Source: Bradyrhizobium murdochi
GTDB taxonomy: Bacteria; Pseudomonadota; Alphaproteobacteria; Rhizobiales; Xanthobacteraceae
DNA: 52,933 bases
Direction of reading: 5' to 3'
Assembly (NCBI RefSeq): GCF_000472965.1
Contig: NZ_AXAU01000031.1
Coordinates: forward strand, 1 to 52,933
Below, one piece after another: positions 1 to 9,824 of the stretch. Every line of letters starts with the position of its first letter. Position 1 is the stretch's first letter. The translations under genes were made by a program, and so were the position numbers. The notes under the pieces are model-generated. The model was not told the origin of the DNA. It searched no databases and saw only the letters and a program-made list of their open reading frames with translations.

Positions 1-365
1 ACAGGTACAGCGGGAGCATCCCGGCCTTCCCTGCGCAATGGCTTTACGGCTTACTTCGTGCTCTTCCCGGAGAACGGCTCTTTTGCCTCCGTCGCCGACG
101 GGATAATTCCCGCAGACTTAACGCCAGCACCGCGGCGCCCGAACCACACGACTTCGCCGTACGCGTCGGGCGCCCACGTCTGCTGCGCCTTCCGCGTCCA
201 TCGCATCTCACCGCACGTTCGTGACGTTCGCGAGCGCCCCTCAATGGGTGAGACGGGCGCAGTTATGCCGATGATTTGCTCCGGAAGTTAAGCAGAATAT
301 TTTTGATTCCTGGGCTTGACACGATTTCCGAAAATCAGAAGTGATTTGCCCGTCGGGTTGGTCAA
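1..365. repeat. Dispersed non-coding repeat typical of Bradyrhizobium intergenic regions
   Basis: The short open frames here on both strands have no start context or domain. The text around 1-115 and again around 290-365 (an AT-rich stretch followed by TTGACACGATTTCCG and a GATTTGCCCG box) matches, from memory, a sequence that recurs in many Bradyrhizobium intergenic regions. I therefore read the whole stretch as a multicopy non-coding element rather than genes. It may continue to the left of the window. Identity as a repeat is recalled, not computed. Confidence 0.5.
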
Positions 366-386
366 AGCGAACACTTCGCCTCCGGT

Positions 387-665
387 TCAGCGCAGGGAGC
401 GATCGTGGCCGGCGTCCCAGGGGCGTTCGTGCTCGTCATCACGAATGGTCTTGCCGTAGCATTCGGCTGCGAGTCCCGATGCAGTTGCCTGACATTGCGC
501 ATAGCTTGTAAAACTGCAGTCGGTGCCACCATAGTCATAAGACAAGCAATAATGGTCCAACGGCACAATCGGTCCGGCCTGCGCCGTGGAAGCCGTCATC
601 GGGAAGAAGGCAAGTGCGGAGAAAGCGATTGTCGAGGCAATCGCAACTTTCTGAATTGTTCTCAT
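387..665 (-). CDS. DUF3551 family small secreted protein
   Basis: A 92-residue protein when started at the ATG at 665; an upstream in-frame start at 743 would precede the signal peptide and was not used. Residues 1-30 form a clean signal peptide ending AQA before a glycine. The mature part is about 62 residues and carries four cysteines (C40, C50, C58, C69) arranged around a YDYGG segment, the pattern of the DUF3551 family that is expanded in Bradyrhizobium. The cysteines probably pair as disulfides in the periplasm. Function is unknown for the family. It is monocistronic and divergent from the gene at 972. Confidence 0.75.
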   Translation of the reverse strand: MRTIQKVAIASTIAFSALAFFPMTASTAQAGPIVPLDHYCLSYDYGGTDCSFTSYAQCQATASGLAAECYGKTIRDDEHERPWDAGHDRSLR

Positions 666-971
666 GATCGTAGTCCATCTTAGGCCCTGTCCACCCCTGA
701 GATGGGGCCCGATGCTGATGAAATCGATTATAAAAGAATTCATTCTGCTTGCTGGCCTCGTCGGTGCAGATGCGTTGGTGTGCCATCAGCCATACGTGAT
801 CGGCCGAACCCGCGAATGAATTTGTATTTGAGATGAGGCTCTCTCACGCCTACATGTTGGGGAGCGCCGAATTGGCTCCAGCACGAAGCCCGACCGGACA
901 AAGGGACGGCGAAGCATCAATTTGCTCACGATTTGCCGCGCAGCGGGCTCAAAATCAGTCAGGAGATGACG
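666..971. other. Intergenic region between divergent genes
   Basis: About 300 bases separating the minus-strand DUF3551 gene from the plus-strand lyase gene, so promoters for both must lie here. An AGGAG box at 961-965 sits six bases before the ATG at 972 and fixes that start. I see no RNA gene, hairpin terminator or small gene with a convincing start. The long plus-strand frame crossing it (833-1627) is a shadow of the lyase gene. Confidence 0.5.
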
Positions 972-1835
972 ATGATTTCCCGCACCCTGAGAACATTGAT
1001 CGAGGAAAAGCCGTTTGTGACCTGTCCCGGGGTCTTCGACTTGGTCTCCGCCAAGCTCGCCGATCGCACCAGGGCCGACGCGCTTTACATGACAGGCTAT
1101 GGAGCCGTGGCGTCCTATCTCGGACTGCCCGATGCCGGTCTGGCGACTTACTCACAGATGCTCGATCGCGTGCAGGCTATCGCCCAAACCGTGCACAAGC
1201 CGCTGATCGCCGATGGCGATACCGGTTACGGCGGCCTGCTGAACGTTCATCATACCGTTCGCGGCTACGAGAAGGCGGGGGCCGCAGCGATCCAGCTCGA
1301 AGATCAGCAAAGCCCCAAGAAATGCGGTCACACGCCGAACCGGCACGTGATCCCCGTCAAGGAAATGATCAACAAGCTGATGGTTGCAAACGATGCACGC
1401 TCGTCAAGAGACTTTCTGATCATCGCGCGCACCGATGCCCGCACGCCGCTCGGGCTCGACGAAGCGATCCGTCGTGGCGAAGCGTATGCCAAAGCCGGCG
1501 CCGATATTATTTTCATCGAGAGTCCGGAATCGGAAGCAGAGATGCGAAAGATCGGATCAGCCCTGGACGTGCCGCTGGTCTCAAACCAGCTTCACGGGGG
1601 CCGAACCCCCATCCTCAGCCAGGATAAACTTAGGGAAATCGGTTACCGGATGGCGATTTATCCGACGGCAGGCCTGCTCGCCGCCGCTTATGCGCTGAAC
1701 AATGTCTACGGTTCGCTGGTTGACGACAAGCCGGTGCGGGTGCCGCTCTATGACTTCAACGAGTTCAGCTCGTTGATTGGCTTTCAGGAGGTGTGGGATT
1801 TCGAGAAGAAGTACGCCTCACTGGAAGCGGGTTGA
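972..1835 (+). CDS. Isocitrate lyase/phosphoenolpyruvate mutase family enzyme
   Basis: A 287-residue enzyme of the ICL/PEP mutase superfamily (TIM barrel, Mg2+ dependent C-C or P-C lyases acting on 2-hydroxy or 2-oxo acids). Visible signatures are the metal-binding DGDTGYG loop (D81, D83), the QLEDQ strand (E110) and the active-site loop KKCGH with C118, as in methylisocitrate lyase and isocitrate lyase. The length fits methylisocitrate lyase, oxaloacetate decarboxylase or carboxyphosphonoenolpyruvate mutase rather than full isocitrate lyase. The ATG at 972 is preferred over the one at 966 because AGGAG at 961-965 gives normal spacing only to 972. No propionate genes lie beside it, so the substrate is open. 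Confidence 0.85.
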   Translation: MISRTLRTLIEEKPFVTCPGVFDLVSAKLADRTRADALYMTGYGAVASYLGLPDAGLATYSQMLDRVQAIAQTVHKPLIADGDTGYGGLLNVHHTVRGYEKAGAAAIQLEDQQSPKKCGHTPNRHVIPVKEMINKLMVANDARSSRDFLIIARTDARTPLGLDEAIRRGEAYAKAGADIIFIESPESEAEMRKIGSALDVPLVSNQLHGGRTPILSQDKLREIGYRMAIYPTAGLLAAAYALNNVYGSLVDDKPVRVPLYDFNEFSSLIGFQEVWDFEKKYASLEAG

Positions 1836-1843
1836 GCAGCGAC

Positions 1844-2098
1844 GTGTCCGATCGCCCTGAAAATCCAGCGGAAGTCTATGATAGCACGACGATCACGCTG
1901 CACTGGGTGATCGCAATTCTCGTTACAATCCAGTTTCTGATCACACTCGGACATCGACGCGCGCAGCATCAGGGCCTGCTTGCCCCTAGTCACGGACTCG
2001 CCAGGCTAGCCGGTGCGATAGGTACCAAAATCGGAACGGTTATGCCGGCATGGGCGGAAGCCCAGGGCCTGGAAAGCCGACGGGGAACCTTCACCTAA
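1844..2098 (+). pseudogene. Cytochrome b561 N-terminal remnant
   Basis: The frame opening at a GTG (1844), nine bases after the lyase stop, begins with about 35 residues that look like the start of a cytochrome b561/YodB protein: a short hydrophilic lead, the characteristic YDSTTITLHW segment with the first heme-ligand-type histidine, and a hydrophobic helix. After roughly base 1955 the similarity disappears and the frame ends at 2098 with no further membrane helices, whereas the family has four helices and about 180 residues. I read this as a decayed, 3'-deleted gene, perhaps once cotranscribed with the lyase. Confidence 0.6.
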
Positions 2099-2172
2099 CC
2101 GTCTTGTGGCGTTGGGCGAACAATAGTGATTTAGAGATGACTCAACGCAACTGACTCGCTAGGATTTCGCGA

Positions 2173-2208
2173 CGACAATCTCGCCCATACCGACAATCTC
2201 GCCCATAC
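2173..2208. repeat. Perfect 18-bp tandem duplication
   Basis: The unit CGACAATCTCGCCCATAC occurs twice back to back (2173-2190 and 2191-2208) with no mismatch. It lies about 45 bases upstream of the start at 2254, where a promoter or operator could be. It could be a recent slippage duplication without function. Confidence 0.85.
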
Positions 2209-2253
2209 CAAAGCACCGGAGCAGCAATTTTGGCGTCGTGAGGAGCAGTGCAA

Positions 2254-2826
2254 ATGAGTTTCATCCGTTCGGACGAACATTCCGCCCCCCATAGTCCAGA
2301 CGATCCCCTGTACTACGCACCGCCTGCGGTGCGCAGTGAAGCGGCCCATCGATCTAACGCGACACAGACGAGATCGGACCATTTGCCTCCCACTTCCTCT
2401 CGGTCTCGTTTTGATGAGATGCGTGAGGAAGCCTTCGCCAAATCCAACCGGCATCCGCTGGAGTTGCAACTCGCTCACGAACGCCGTCCACGACGCGCGC
2501 TGTTTGCCATTGCGGGTGGAGTTGCCGCAGCAATCGGTGTCGCTGTGGTCGTGGCGCTCATCTTTGTTAACGTAGTTCCAAAGTTAGAACGCGATTCCTC
2601 GGAGCTCGCTGTTTCCATTTCCACTCCCGCATTGGCTACACCGGCTCAAACGACGCCCAAAGACTCCCAAGAGCTGCTGCACGGATTCATGCAGTTTCAA
2701 CAATCACAAGAAAGCAATAGCCCGGAACGTGCTGTTTCCGAACCCGCCTCCGCTGGAACGGCTAAAGCGCCCGAAAAATCCCAAGCTCTGCTTGAGAAGT
2801 TCATCCAGTGGCAGCAACGAAAATAG
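2254..2826 (+). CDS. Hypothetical single-pass membrane protein with duplicated C-terminal motif
   Basis: A 190-residue protein. The ATG at 2254 is chosen because AGGAG at 2241-2245 lies eight bases upstream; a GTG two codons earlier is too close. Residues 1-80 are polar and proline-rich, residues about 82-108 form one transmembrane helix after an arginine cluster (cytoplasmic N-terminus), and the rest would be periplasmic. The tail repeats one motif, QELLHGFMQFQQ at about 139-150 and QALLEKFIQWQQ at 177-188, joined by an Ala/Pro/Ser linker. The repeated amphipathic segments suggest a binding function, but I recognise no family. Confidence 0.7.
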   Translation: MSFIRSDEHSAPHSPDDPLYYAPPAVRSEAAHRSNATQTRSDHLPPTSSRSRFDEMREEAFAKSNRHPLELQLAHERRPRRALFAIAGGVAAAIGVAVVVALIFVNVVPKLERDSSELAVSISTPALATPAQTTPKDSQELLHGFMQFQQSQESNSPERAVSEPASAGTAKAPEKSQALLEKFIQWQQRK

Positions 2827-2884
2827 CGTCAAGGAACAAGACGCACGACCAGACCACTTCCGAAAATTGCGCCGCTCGATAGTT

Positions 2885-2980
2885 CGTAGGGTGGGCAAAG
2901 CGCAAGCGTGCCCACCATCACGAAGCGTGCTCGATGATCGATGGTGGGCACGGCGCTATCGCGCCTTTGCCCACCCTACG
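2885..2980. repeat. Palindromic intergenic repeat (GTAGGGTGGGC type)
   Basis: A long imperfect inverted repeat: the left arm begins CGTAGGGTGGGCAAAGCGC near 2885 and is mirrored by GCGCCTTTGCCCACCCTACG ending at 2980, with an inner pair CCCACCAT/ATGGTGGG. This arrangement is familiar from rhizobial and Bradyrhizobium intergenic regions. It lies between convergent genes (stops at 2826 and 2984), so its hairpin could also end transcription from both sides. Confidence 0.75.
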
Positions 2981-2983
2981 AGC

Positions 2984-4015
2984 TCACGCCTCATCGTCCC
3001 GCTTGCTCAGTAAATCCTTCGCGAGATCGGAGAGCGCGGGCCGCGGCAATGCCGTGAACGGCAGCGGACGCGTCACGTCGATTGCGGCTAGTCCCAGCCG
3101 TGCCGTCAGCAGGCCGTTGAGCACGCCCTCGCCGAGCCGTTGCGAGAGTTTTGCCGCGATACCGTGGCCGAGCATCTGCTGCACCAGGCTATCGCCCACC
3201 GCCATGCCGCCAGTGATGGCGAGATGGCCGATGATTTGGCGCAACAGGCTGATCATGCCGAGCGTGCCGGGACGGCCGCCATAGAGCCGCGCCAGTTGAC
3301 GGATCAAGCGCATCGCGGCGACGAACACGAACAGCACGTCGATCAGCGCGCGCGGGCTTACCGCGGTCACGACCGAAACGCGCTGCGCGGCCGTTGAAAC
3401 CAGCCGGCGCGCCTCTTCATCGAGCGGCGCCATCAATTCGCGCTCGGCCAGCTTGATCATGTCGGCGCCGTCGATGATGTCGTCGGCGTGGCTGGCAAGC
3501 GTGGCGCGGGCGCGCGCCAGTTGCGGATTTTGATGCGCGAGCTTGAGGAGTTCGTTGACGACGGCCCGGCTCTCGGCGCGGTCGTCGCTGCGCAGCACTT
3601 CAGTGGCGCGCTGGTGCAGCTTTTCGATCGCCGCCAGCCGCGCCAGCCCGAACGCTTCGCGCCCGATGACGACGGTCAGCGCCAGTCCGGCTGCCACCGC
3701 AAATGCCAGCGCGACATAGCCGAATGTCTGGCTACGCGCGAACAGGTCCTCGATCAAATTGACGACGCCGAGCCCTGTGCCGAGCAGCACCAGCCCGCCG
3801 ACAGCCGACCAGAACAGCGCGCCCCAGCGAAAGCCGCGGCGTATCGGGACCCTCGGTGCATCGAGCGGAACGGGCAGCAGCGCCGGATCCGCCTCTGGTG
3901 TGATCTGCACCGTGCCGCGGGCGGGGCGGCCGGTCTCCTCCGGATCTATCACGATGACGCCGGGATCGCCGAGCTTGAACGTCGCCGGCCGCCGATGCGG
4001 CGTTTTCTCGCTCAT
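2984..4015 (-). CDS. TIGR01620/YcjF-like inner-membrane protein (DUF697)
   Basis: A 343-residue membrane protein. After a polar N-terminal 70 residues come two hydrophobic helices (roughly residues 72-90 and 98-118), then a helical soluble region, then the DUF697-type C-terminal hydrophobic segment with GRPGTLGMI and GMAVGDSLVQQMLGHG-like glycine-rich helices. This matches the TIGR01620 family, in which Escherichia coli YcjF is the partner of the GTPase-like YcjX. Its ATG overlaps the YcjX stop in an ATGA junction at 4012-4015, so translation is coupled. The pair is usually linked to envelope stress, but no biochemical role is certain. Confidence 0.88.
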   Translation of the reverse strand: MSEKTPHRRPATFKLGDPGVIVIDPEETGRPARGTVQITPEADPALLPVPLDAPRVPIRRGFRWGALFWSAVGGLVLLGTGLGVVNLIEDLFARSQTFGYVALAFAVAAGLALTVVIGREAFGLARLAAIEKLHQRATEVLRSDDRAESRAVVNELLKLAHQNPQLARARATLASHADDIIDGADMIKLAERELMAPLDEEARRLVSTAAQRVSVVTAVSPRALIDVLFVFVAAMRLIRQLARLYGGRPGTLGMISLLRQIIGHLAITGGMAVGDSLVQQMLGHGIAAKLSQRLGEGVLNGLLTARLGLAAIDVTRPLPFTALPRPALSDLAKDLLSKRDDEA

Positions 4016-5475
4016 TGCAGTCGGTCTCCGATCAGGAACTGAAGGGCGCGGTCGAGGCGGATGTGAGGCAGCGCGGGCTCGTCCTTGCCGGTCCGCTCCA
4101 GCAGCGGCGGCCGGAAGCGCAGGAAGCGGAAGTCGGCGCTGTCGGACGGCATGCTGGAAAGGCCGCGAAAGCCGCCCTTGAACAGCTCTTCGGGATCGGC
4201 GGGCAGGTCACCCGGAAAGGTCGCCACTTCGGTCTCGCCGTCGAACGTATCCCCATTGGCGGTCTCGCCCGGCGCGGGCGTGCCGAGGATCGACGGCAGC
4301 TTCTCCCGGCCGCGCGCAACCATCGCCTCGCGTGTGGCGCGTACCGCGGCGAGCGCGACCACATCAATCGCAGCGCCGGCATATTCGGCACGGTCGGCCG
4401 CCTTGGCGACCGCGCGCCGCAGCACGGCCTCCAGCCGGTCGTGGCTGGAATGGTGCAGGTGATCGGCCTTGGTGGCGGCAAACAGAATCCGGTCGATCCG
4501 CGGACGAAACAGGCTGCTCAGGATGGTGCTGCGGCCGATCCGAAAACAATCGAGAATGCCGGCAAGCGCAGCTTCAAGATCGTGCAGCGCCTCGGGCCCG
4601 GCATTGAAGGCCGCGAGCGCATCGACCAGCACGATCTGGCGGTCGAGCCGCGCAAAATGATCGCGGAAAAACGGGCGCACTACGACGTCCTTATATGCTT
4701 CATAGCGTCGCCGCATCATCGCCCACAGCGAACCGTCGGGCGCGGCGCCATCAATGGGCACATCGAGCGGAGCGAAGGTCAGTGCCGGCGAGCTCGCGAG
4801 GTTGCCCGGCATCAGGAAACGTCCGGGCGGCAGCAGGCTCATGGCAAACCGTTCGTCGCGGCAGGCGCGCAAATAATCGGTGAACAGTTTTGCGGCGGCG
4901 AGCGTCGCCTGCTCGTTCTCGCGGCTCTGGGGATGAAGCGTCTTCAGGTGCTCGTGCCAGGGCGCGGCGAGTGTTGCGCGCGGGCCTTCGCGCGACAGCG
5001 CAAGACTCTCGGCCGACCATTGCTCGAAACTCCTGTTGAGCAGCGGCAGGTCGAGCAGCCATTCGCCGGGGTAATCGACAATGTCGATGGTGAGCGTGCG
5101 GTCCGCGCCATTCTGCCGCTGGTAATCGATGACGAGGCGCAATTCAGAGATGTCAGTGGTCGAGTTCGGCCAGTGCCGTTGCTCGATCAGGGTGCGGACA
5201 TGGTTTTCGTAATCGAAGCGCGGTACCGCGTCGTCCGGCTGCGGCGCGAGCCGGGCGCCCGCGATCCGCCCCGAGGCGTAGGGTTCGAACACCGGAAACC
5301 GGCCGCCGCGGGTCAGGCCGTGGATCAGCGCCGTGATGAACACGGTCTTGCCGGCGCGCGACAGGCCGGTGACGCCGAGCCGCACGGTGGGATTGAAAAA
5401 GCTGTCGCCGTAGTCCAGCAGCGCCCGCGCCGACAGGCGCGCTTCCTCGACGATATCTGAAAAACTGGGGGCCAT
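4012..5475 (-). CDS. YcjX-like P-loop NTPase
   Basis: A 487-residue protein from the ATG at 5475; a TTG at 5493 is possible but has no ribosome binding site. The Walker A motif GLSRAGKT lies at residues 37-44, followed by the long helical YcjX domain. The DIVDYPGEWLLDLPLL segment supplies a Walker B/G3-like region. The protein is the family's usual length and is followed, through a four-base overlap, by its membrane partner at 2984. It is predicted to be a cytoplasmic nucleotidase or GTPase recruited to the membrane by that partner. The long plus-strand frame across this gene (4015-5460) is a shadow. Confidence 0.9.
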   Translation of the reverse strand: MAPSFSDIVEEARLSARALLDYGDSFFNPTVRLGVTGLSRAGKTVFITALIHGLTRGGRFPVFEPYASGRIAGARLAPQPDDAVPRFDYENHVRTLIEQRHWPNSTTDISELRLVIDYQRQNGADRTLTIDIVDYPGEWLLDLPLLNRSFEQWSAESLALSREGPRATLAAPWHEHLKTLHPQSRENEQATLAAAKLFTDYLRACRDERFAMSLLPPGRFLMPGNLASSPALTFAPLDVPIDGAAPDGSLWAMMRRRYEAYKDVVVRPFFRDHFARLDRQIVLVDALAAFNAGPEALHDLEAALAGILDCFRIGRSTILSSLFRPRIDRILFAATKADHLHHSSHDRLEAVLRRAVAKAADRAEYAGAAIDVVALAAVRATREAMVARGREKLPSILGTPAPGETANGDTFDGETEVATFPGDLPADPEELFKGGFRGLSSMPSDSADFRFLRFRPPLLERTGKDEPALPHIRLDRALQFLIGDRLQ

Positions 5476-5748
5476 GCGGGGCGGAAAACTCAAGAGAGGC
5501 GTTGGTGTGCAATTACCGGAGAAGTGGCGATTGGCAGGCCGAAATCAAGCGCTTGTGATCATCTGACGAGCGAATCCCCTCGGGATATCCGGCGGTTACC
5601 GGCTGCACGAAAATGCCACGGCGACGGGATACTGGCATCGTCAGCGAAAGCGCATGGCGACGGCCTTGGCGCCGGCGGCGTGAACGGTTCGTTGACCTCG
5701 GAAGAACCCATATCATAATCGCTCCCTCACCACTTACTGCGGACCTGC

Positions 5749-6447
5749 ATGACCATCTTCAGACTGAAACAAATCGCCTCGACATCCATCCATGCGGCGG
5801 CTGGCGCCATGCACTGGAATTACGACCGCGCCGAGCTGATCGCCGATGGCGTCGTGCATATTGTCGGCGTCTGTTTCGGGCTCATCGCCGCCACCGCCCT
5901 CATCGTGCTGACGGCGGTATATGCCGGTGCGTTCGAAATTACCGTGGTGTCGGTCTACGTCACAGGCCTGCTCGCGATGCTGACATTGTCGGCGGTCTAT
6001 AATCTCTGGCCGGTGTCGCGCGCCAAATGGGTGCTGCGCCGCTTCGACCATTCGGCGATCTATCTCTTGATCGCCGCGACCTATACCCCGTTCATCGTGG
6101 AGCTCCGGGACAGCTATCTCGCGATCGCGCTGCTGACCGGGGTGTGGTGCATCGCGATCGCCGGTGTGGTGCTAAAACTGGCGCTACCGGGGCGATACGA
6201 TCGTTTGGCGGTCGGCCTCTATCTCGCTTTGGGCTGGAGCGGCGTCACGCTTTACGACGCCGTGGTGAAGGCGGTGCCGCCGCTGGCGCTGGGCTTTTTG
6301 GTGGCGGGCGGCGTGCTCTATAGCCTTGGGGTGATCTTCCATGCCTGGCAGCGGTTGCGCTTCCAGAACGCGATCTGGCACGGCTTCGTCTTGCTCGGCG
6401 CCGCCTGCCATTATACGGCTATTCTCGATATGGTGGTCCTGACGTAG
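5749..6447 (+). CDS. Hemolysin III/PAQR family membrane protein
   Basis: A 232-residue integral membrane protein with seven predicted helices from about residue 30 to the end. The PAQR/hemolysin III signatures are visible: a conserved E-x2-AD-x3-H segment at the first helix (ELIADGVVH), FDHSAIYLLIAATYTPF in the middle, and a C-terminal helix pair with the FH and CH motifs (VIFHAWQ, AACHYTAI). These His/Asp residues form a zinc site in PAQR receptors. Bacterial members (YqfA, TrhA) affect membrane energetics and fluidity; real haemolysis is doubtful. It stands alone, 28 bases before the SDR gene, which may be cotranscribed. Confidence 0.88.
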   Translation: MTIFRLKQIASTSIHAAAGAMHWNYDRAELIADGVVHIVGVCFGLIAATALIVLTAVYAGAFEITVVSVYVTGLLAMLTLSAVYNLWPVSRAKWVLRRFDHSAIYLLIAATYTPFIVELRDSYLAIALLTGVWCIAIAGVVLKLALPGRYDRLAVGLYLALGWSGVTLYDAVVKAVPPLALGFLVAGGVLYSLGVIFHAWQRLRFQNAIWHGFVLLGAACHYTAILDMVVLT

Positions 6448-6474
6448 GATCATAACAAACGGGAGAGAGCGGCC

Positions 6475-7269
6475 ATGCAGGTGACAGGCAAAGTCGTGGT
6501 CGTCACCGGTGGCGCCAATGGCATCGGCAAGGCGATGTGCGAGGCCTTTCATCGTGAAGGCGCCGCCAAGGTCGTTGTTGCCGACATCGATCCCGATGGC
6601 GCGCGAGCCGTCGCCACTCCGATCAGTGGGGCGGCCTTCAAATGCGATGTCGGAAAAGAGAAGGACGTCCTTCACGTCATCGAGGAGACCGAGCATCAAT
6701 TCGGCCCGATTGCGCTGTTCTGCTCCAATGCCGGCATCGGCGGCGGCTTCGATCCACTATCGGTGAATGCCGGCGGAAACTCCGACGAACCGTGGCAGCG
6801 AAGCTGGGCCGTTCATGTGATGGCCCATGTCTATGCGGCGCGGCATTTGATCCCGCGCATGAAGGCGCGCGGCGGCGGCTATTTCCTCAACACGATCTCG
6901 GCGGCGGGACTATTGTCGCAGGTCGGCAGCCCGGCCTATTCGACCACCAAGCATGCCGCCGTCGGCTTTGCCGAGAATCTCGCGATCTCGCACAAGGCCG
7001 ACAACATCAAGGTTTCGATCCTGTGCCCGCAGGGCGTCGACACCAACATGCTGCGCTCGATCCCGAAGGGCCCGCAATCCGGCGACGGCGATCTCTCGCC
7101 TGAGCAGGTGGCGCAGGACGTGCTGAGGGGGCTGGAAGAGGAAACTTTTGTGATCCTGCCGCACCCGCAGGTGCTCGGCTACATGCGCAAGAAGACCGAG
7201 AATTACGACCGCTGGATTGCAGGCATGGCCAAGATCCAGGCCAAGATGCGGGAAGCTTACGGGAAATGA
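6475..7269 (+). CDS. SDR family NAD(P)-dependent oxidoreductase
   Basis: A 264-residue classical short-chain dehydrogenase. The cofactor loop is TGGANGIG at residues 11-18, the central NAG is at 85-87, and the catalytic set is S142, Y155 and K159 in the usual YxxxK arrangement. An aspartate after the second beta strand (ADIDP) favours NAD+ over NADP+. A GGGAGAG box about seven bases upstream supports the start. The substrate, an alcohol or ketone, cannot be read from sequence. It follows the hemolysin III gene closely and is followed by a palindromic repeat that may terminate the transcript. Confidence 0.9.
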   Translation: MQVTGKVVVVTGGANGIGKAMCEAFHREGAAKVVVADIDPDGARAVATPISGAAFKCDVGKEKDVLHVIEETEHQFGPIALFCSNAGIGGGFDPLSVNAGGNSDEPWQRSWAVHVMAHVYAARHLIPRMKARGGGYFLNTISAAGLLSQVGSPAYSTTKHAAVGFAENLAISHKADNIKVSILCPQGVDTNMLRSIPKGPQSGDGDLSPEQVAQDVLRGLEEETFVILPHPQVLGYMRKKTENYDRWIAGMAKIQAKMREAYGK

Positions 7270-7295
7270 GCTGAGGGGTACACGGACCTCTCCCC

Positions 7296-7380
7296 CGTCA
7301 TTGCGAGCGAAGCGAAGCAATCCATGGCTCAACATGCGGAGGCATGGATTGCTTCGTCGCGTTGCTCCTCGCAATGACGG
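7296..7380. repeat. Palindromic repeat, GTCATTGCGAGCGAAGCGAAGC type, copy 1
   Basis: Arms CGTCATTGCGAGCGAAGCG at the left and its near-complement ending TCCTCGCAATGACGG at the right, with an inner pair GCAATCCAT/ATGGATTGC. The centre differs from the second copy at 7996-8081. This is a well-known dispersed palindrome of Bradyrhizobium and related genomes. It lies between the convergent ends of the SDR and the small secreted protein gene. Confidence 0.85.
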
Positions 7381-7407
7381 AGGAGAGAATTTCGCATTAC
7401 TCCTCTG

Positions 7408-7839
7408 CTACTGACACCTGTGCATCAAGCCGTCGTCCAGACGGACCATTGTGCCGGGCTGGCAGATTATGCCGTTGCGCGCCGCGTAGTCCTGGCTCCA
7501 TACGCCCGGACCGCCGTAATAGGCGTTGGGACTGTTGCCGCCGTAGTAGGCGTAGGGTCCGTTGCCGCGGTCGTAAGCGTAGGGACCGCTGCCGTAGTAG
7601 GCGGCAGTCGCTCCGGCTGCGACAGCACCGGCGCCCACGGCAGCGGCACCGGCCGCGGCCCGCCGCGCCTGCCGCCGGGTAACGCCCGGCGCCGGGGTCA
7701 GCGGATCAACTGTCTGTGCTTGCGCGCGCTCGATCGATAGCGAAGCGCCCCTTTGTTCGCTCCAATCAAACGAGAGCATGGTCGCGCATGTGAAGACGGA
7801 GACCGCGAGGGCAGCTTTTCTGAGGCTTGGTTGTTTCAT
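7408..7839 (-). CDS. Secreted Gly/Tyr-repeat small protein
   Basis: A 143-residue protein from the ATG at 7839; the upstream in-frame start at 7929 has no signal-peptide logic. Residues 1-40 form an export signal. An alanine-rich helix with RRQARRAAAGAAA follows, then a flexible segment with repeated Gly-Pro-Tyr-Ala-Tyr and Asn-Ala-Tyr-Tyr-Gly-Gly units at about 80-108. The C-terminus is a compact module with two cysteines (IICQPG and HRCQ) that resembles the ends of other small Bradyrhizobium envelope proteins. It is likely periplasmic or surface-exposed, function unknown. Palindromic repeats of one family flank the gene on both sides. Confidence 0.7.
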   Translation of the reverse strand: MKQPSLRKAALAVSVFTCATMLSFDWSEQRGASLSIERAQAQTVDPLTPAPGVTRRQARRAAAGAAAVGAGAVAAGATAAYYGSGPYAYDRGNGPYAYYGGNSPNAYYGGPGVWSQDYAARNGIICQPGTMVRLDDGLMHRCQ

Positions 7840-7995
7840 GGCGTTCACTCCATGGTTGCCCCATGCCGAACACTCGTGCGAACGTAGAACAACGTCAAGT
7901 AAACGTCGCGTGTGGAATTCGCGGCCCAATAGAGAATCTTATAGGAGAGCCTTATAGGAAATGAGCTGGTATGCCAGGAGTAGGCGGACCTCTCC

Positions 7996-8081
7996 CGTCA
8001 TTGCGAGCGAAGCGAAGCAATCCATCTCACCGCGTGAAGAAAGAGTGGATTGCTTCGTCGCTTCGCTCCTCGCAATGACGG
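7996..8081. repeat. Palindromic repeat, GTCATTGCGAGCGAAGCGAAGC type, copy 2
   Basis: The same element as at 7296-7380, with near-identical arms and the same CGGACCTCTCCC lead-in, but a different central loop. It sits immediately downstream of the ThDP enzyme gene (stop at 8096), where its hairpin could act as a transcript end or 3' stabiliser. Confidence 0.85.
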
Positions 8082-8095
8082 GGAGAGAGCTTCGC

Positions 8096-9718
<1,623 letters not shown>

Positions 9719-9741
9719 CTTTGATTCCCTGAGGTGATCCC

Positions 9742-9824
9742 GTCATTCCGGGATGGTGCGCTAGCACCAGACCCGGAATCTCGAGATTCCGGGTTCGATG
9801 CTTTCGCATCGCCCCGGAATGACG
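9742..9824. repeat. Palindromic repeat, GTCATTCCGGG type, inside the operon
   Basis: Outer arms GTCATTCCGGG and CCCCGGAATGAC enclose a second pair CCCGGAATCTCGAGATTCCGGG and a small GATGC/GCATC hairpin. This is another dispersed palindrome of Bradyrhizobium intergenic DNA. It fills the 115-base gap between the hydratase and decarboxylase genes and could attenuate expression of the distal gene or protect the upstream mRNA. Confidence 0.85.

Noticed and set aside
4015..5460. 481-codon open frame on the plus strand
   Set aside because: It is the complement of the YcjX gene, which has a Walker A motif and family length.
7296..8081. Repeats considered as a CRISPR array
   Set aside because: Only two palindromic copies, separated by a gene, with no regular spacers and no cas genes.
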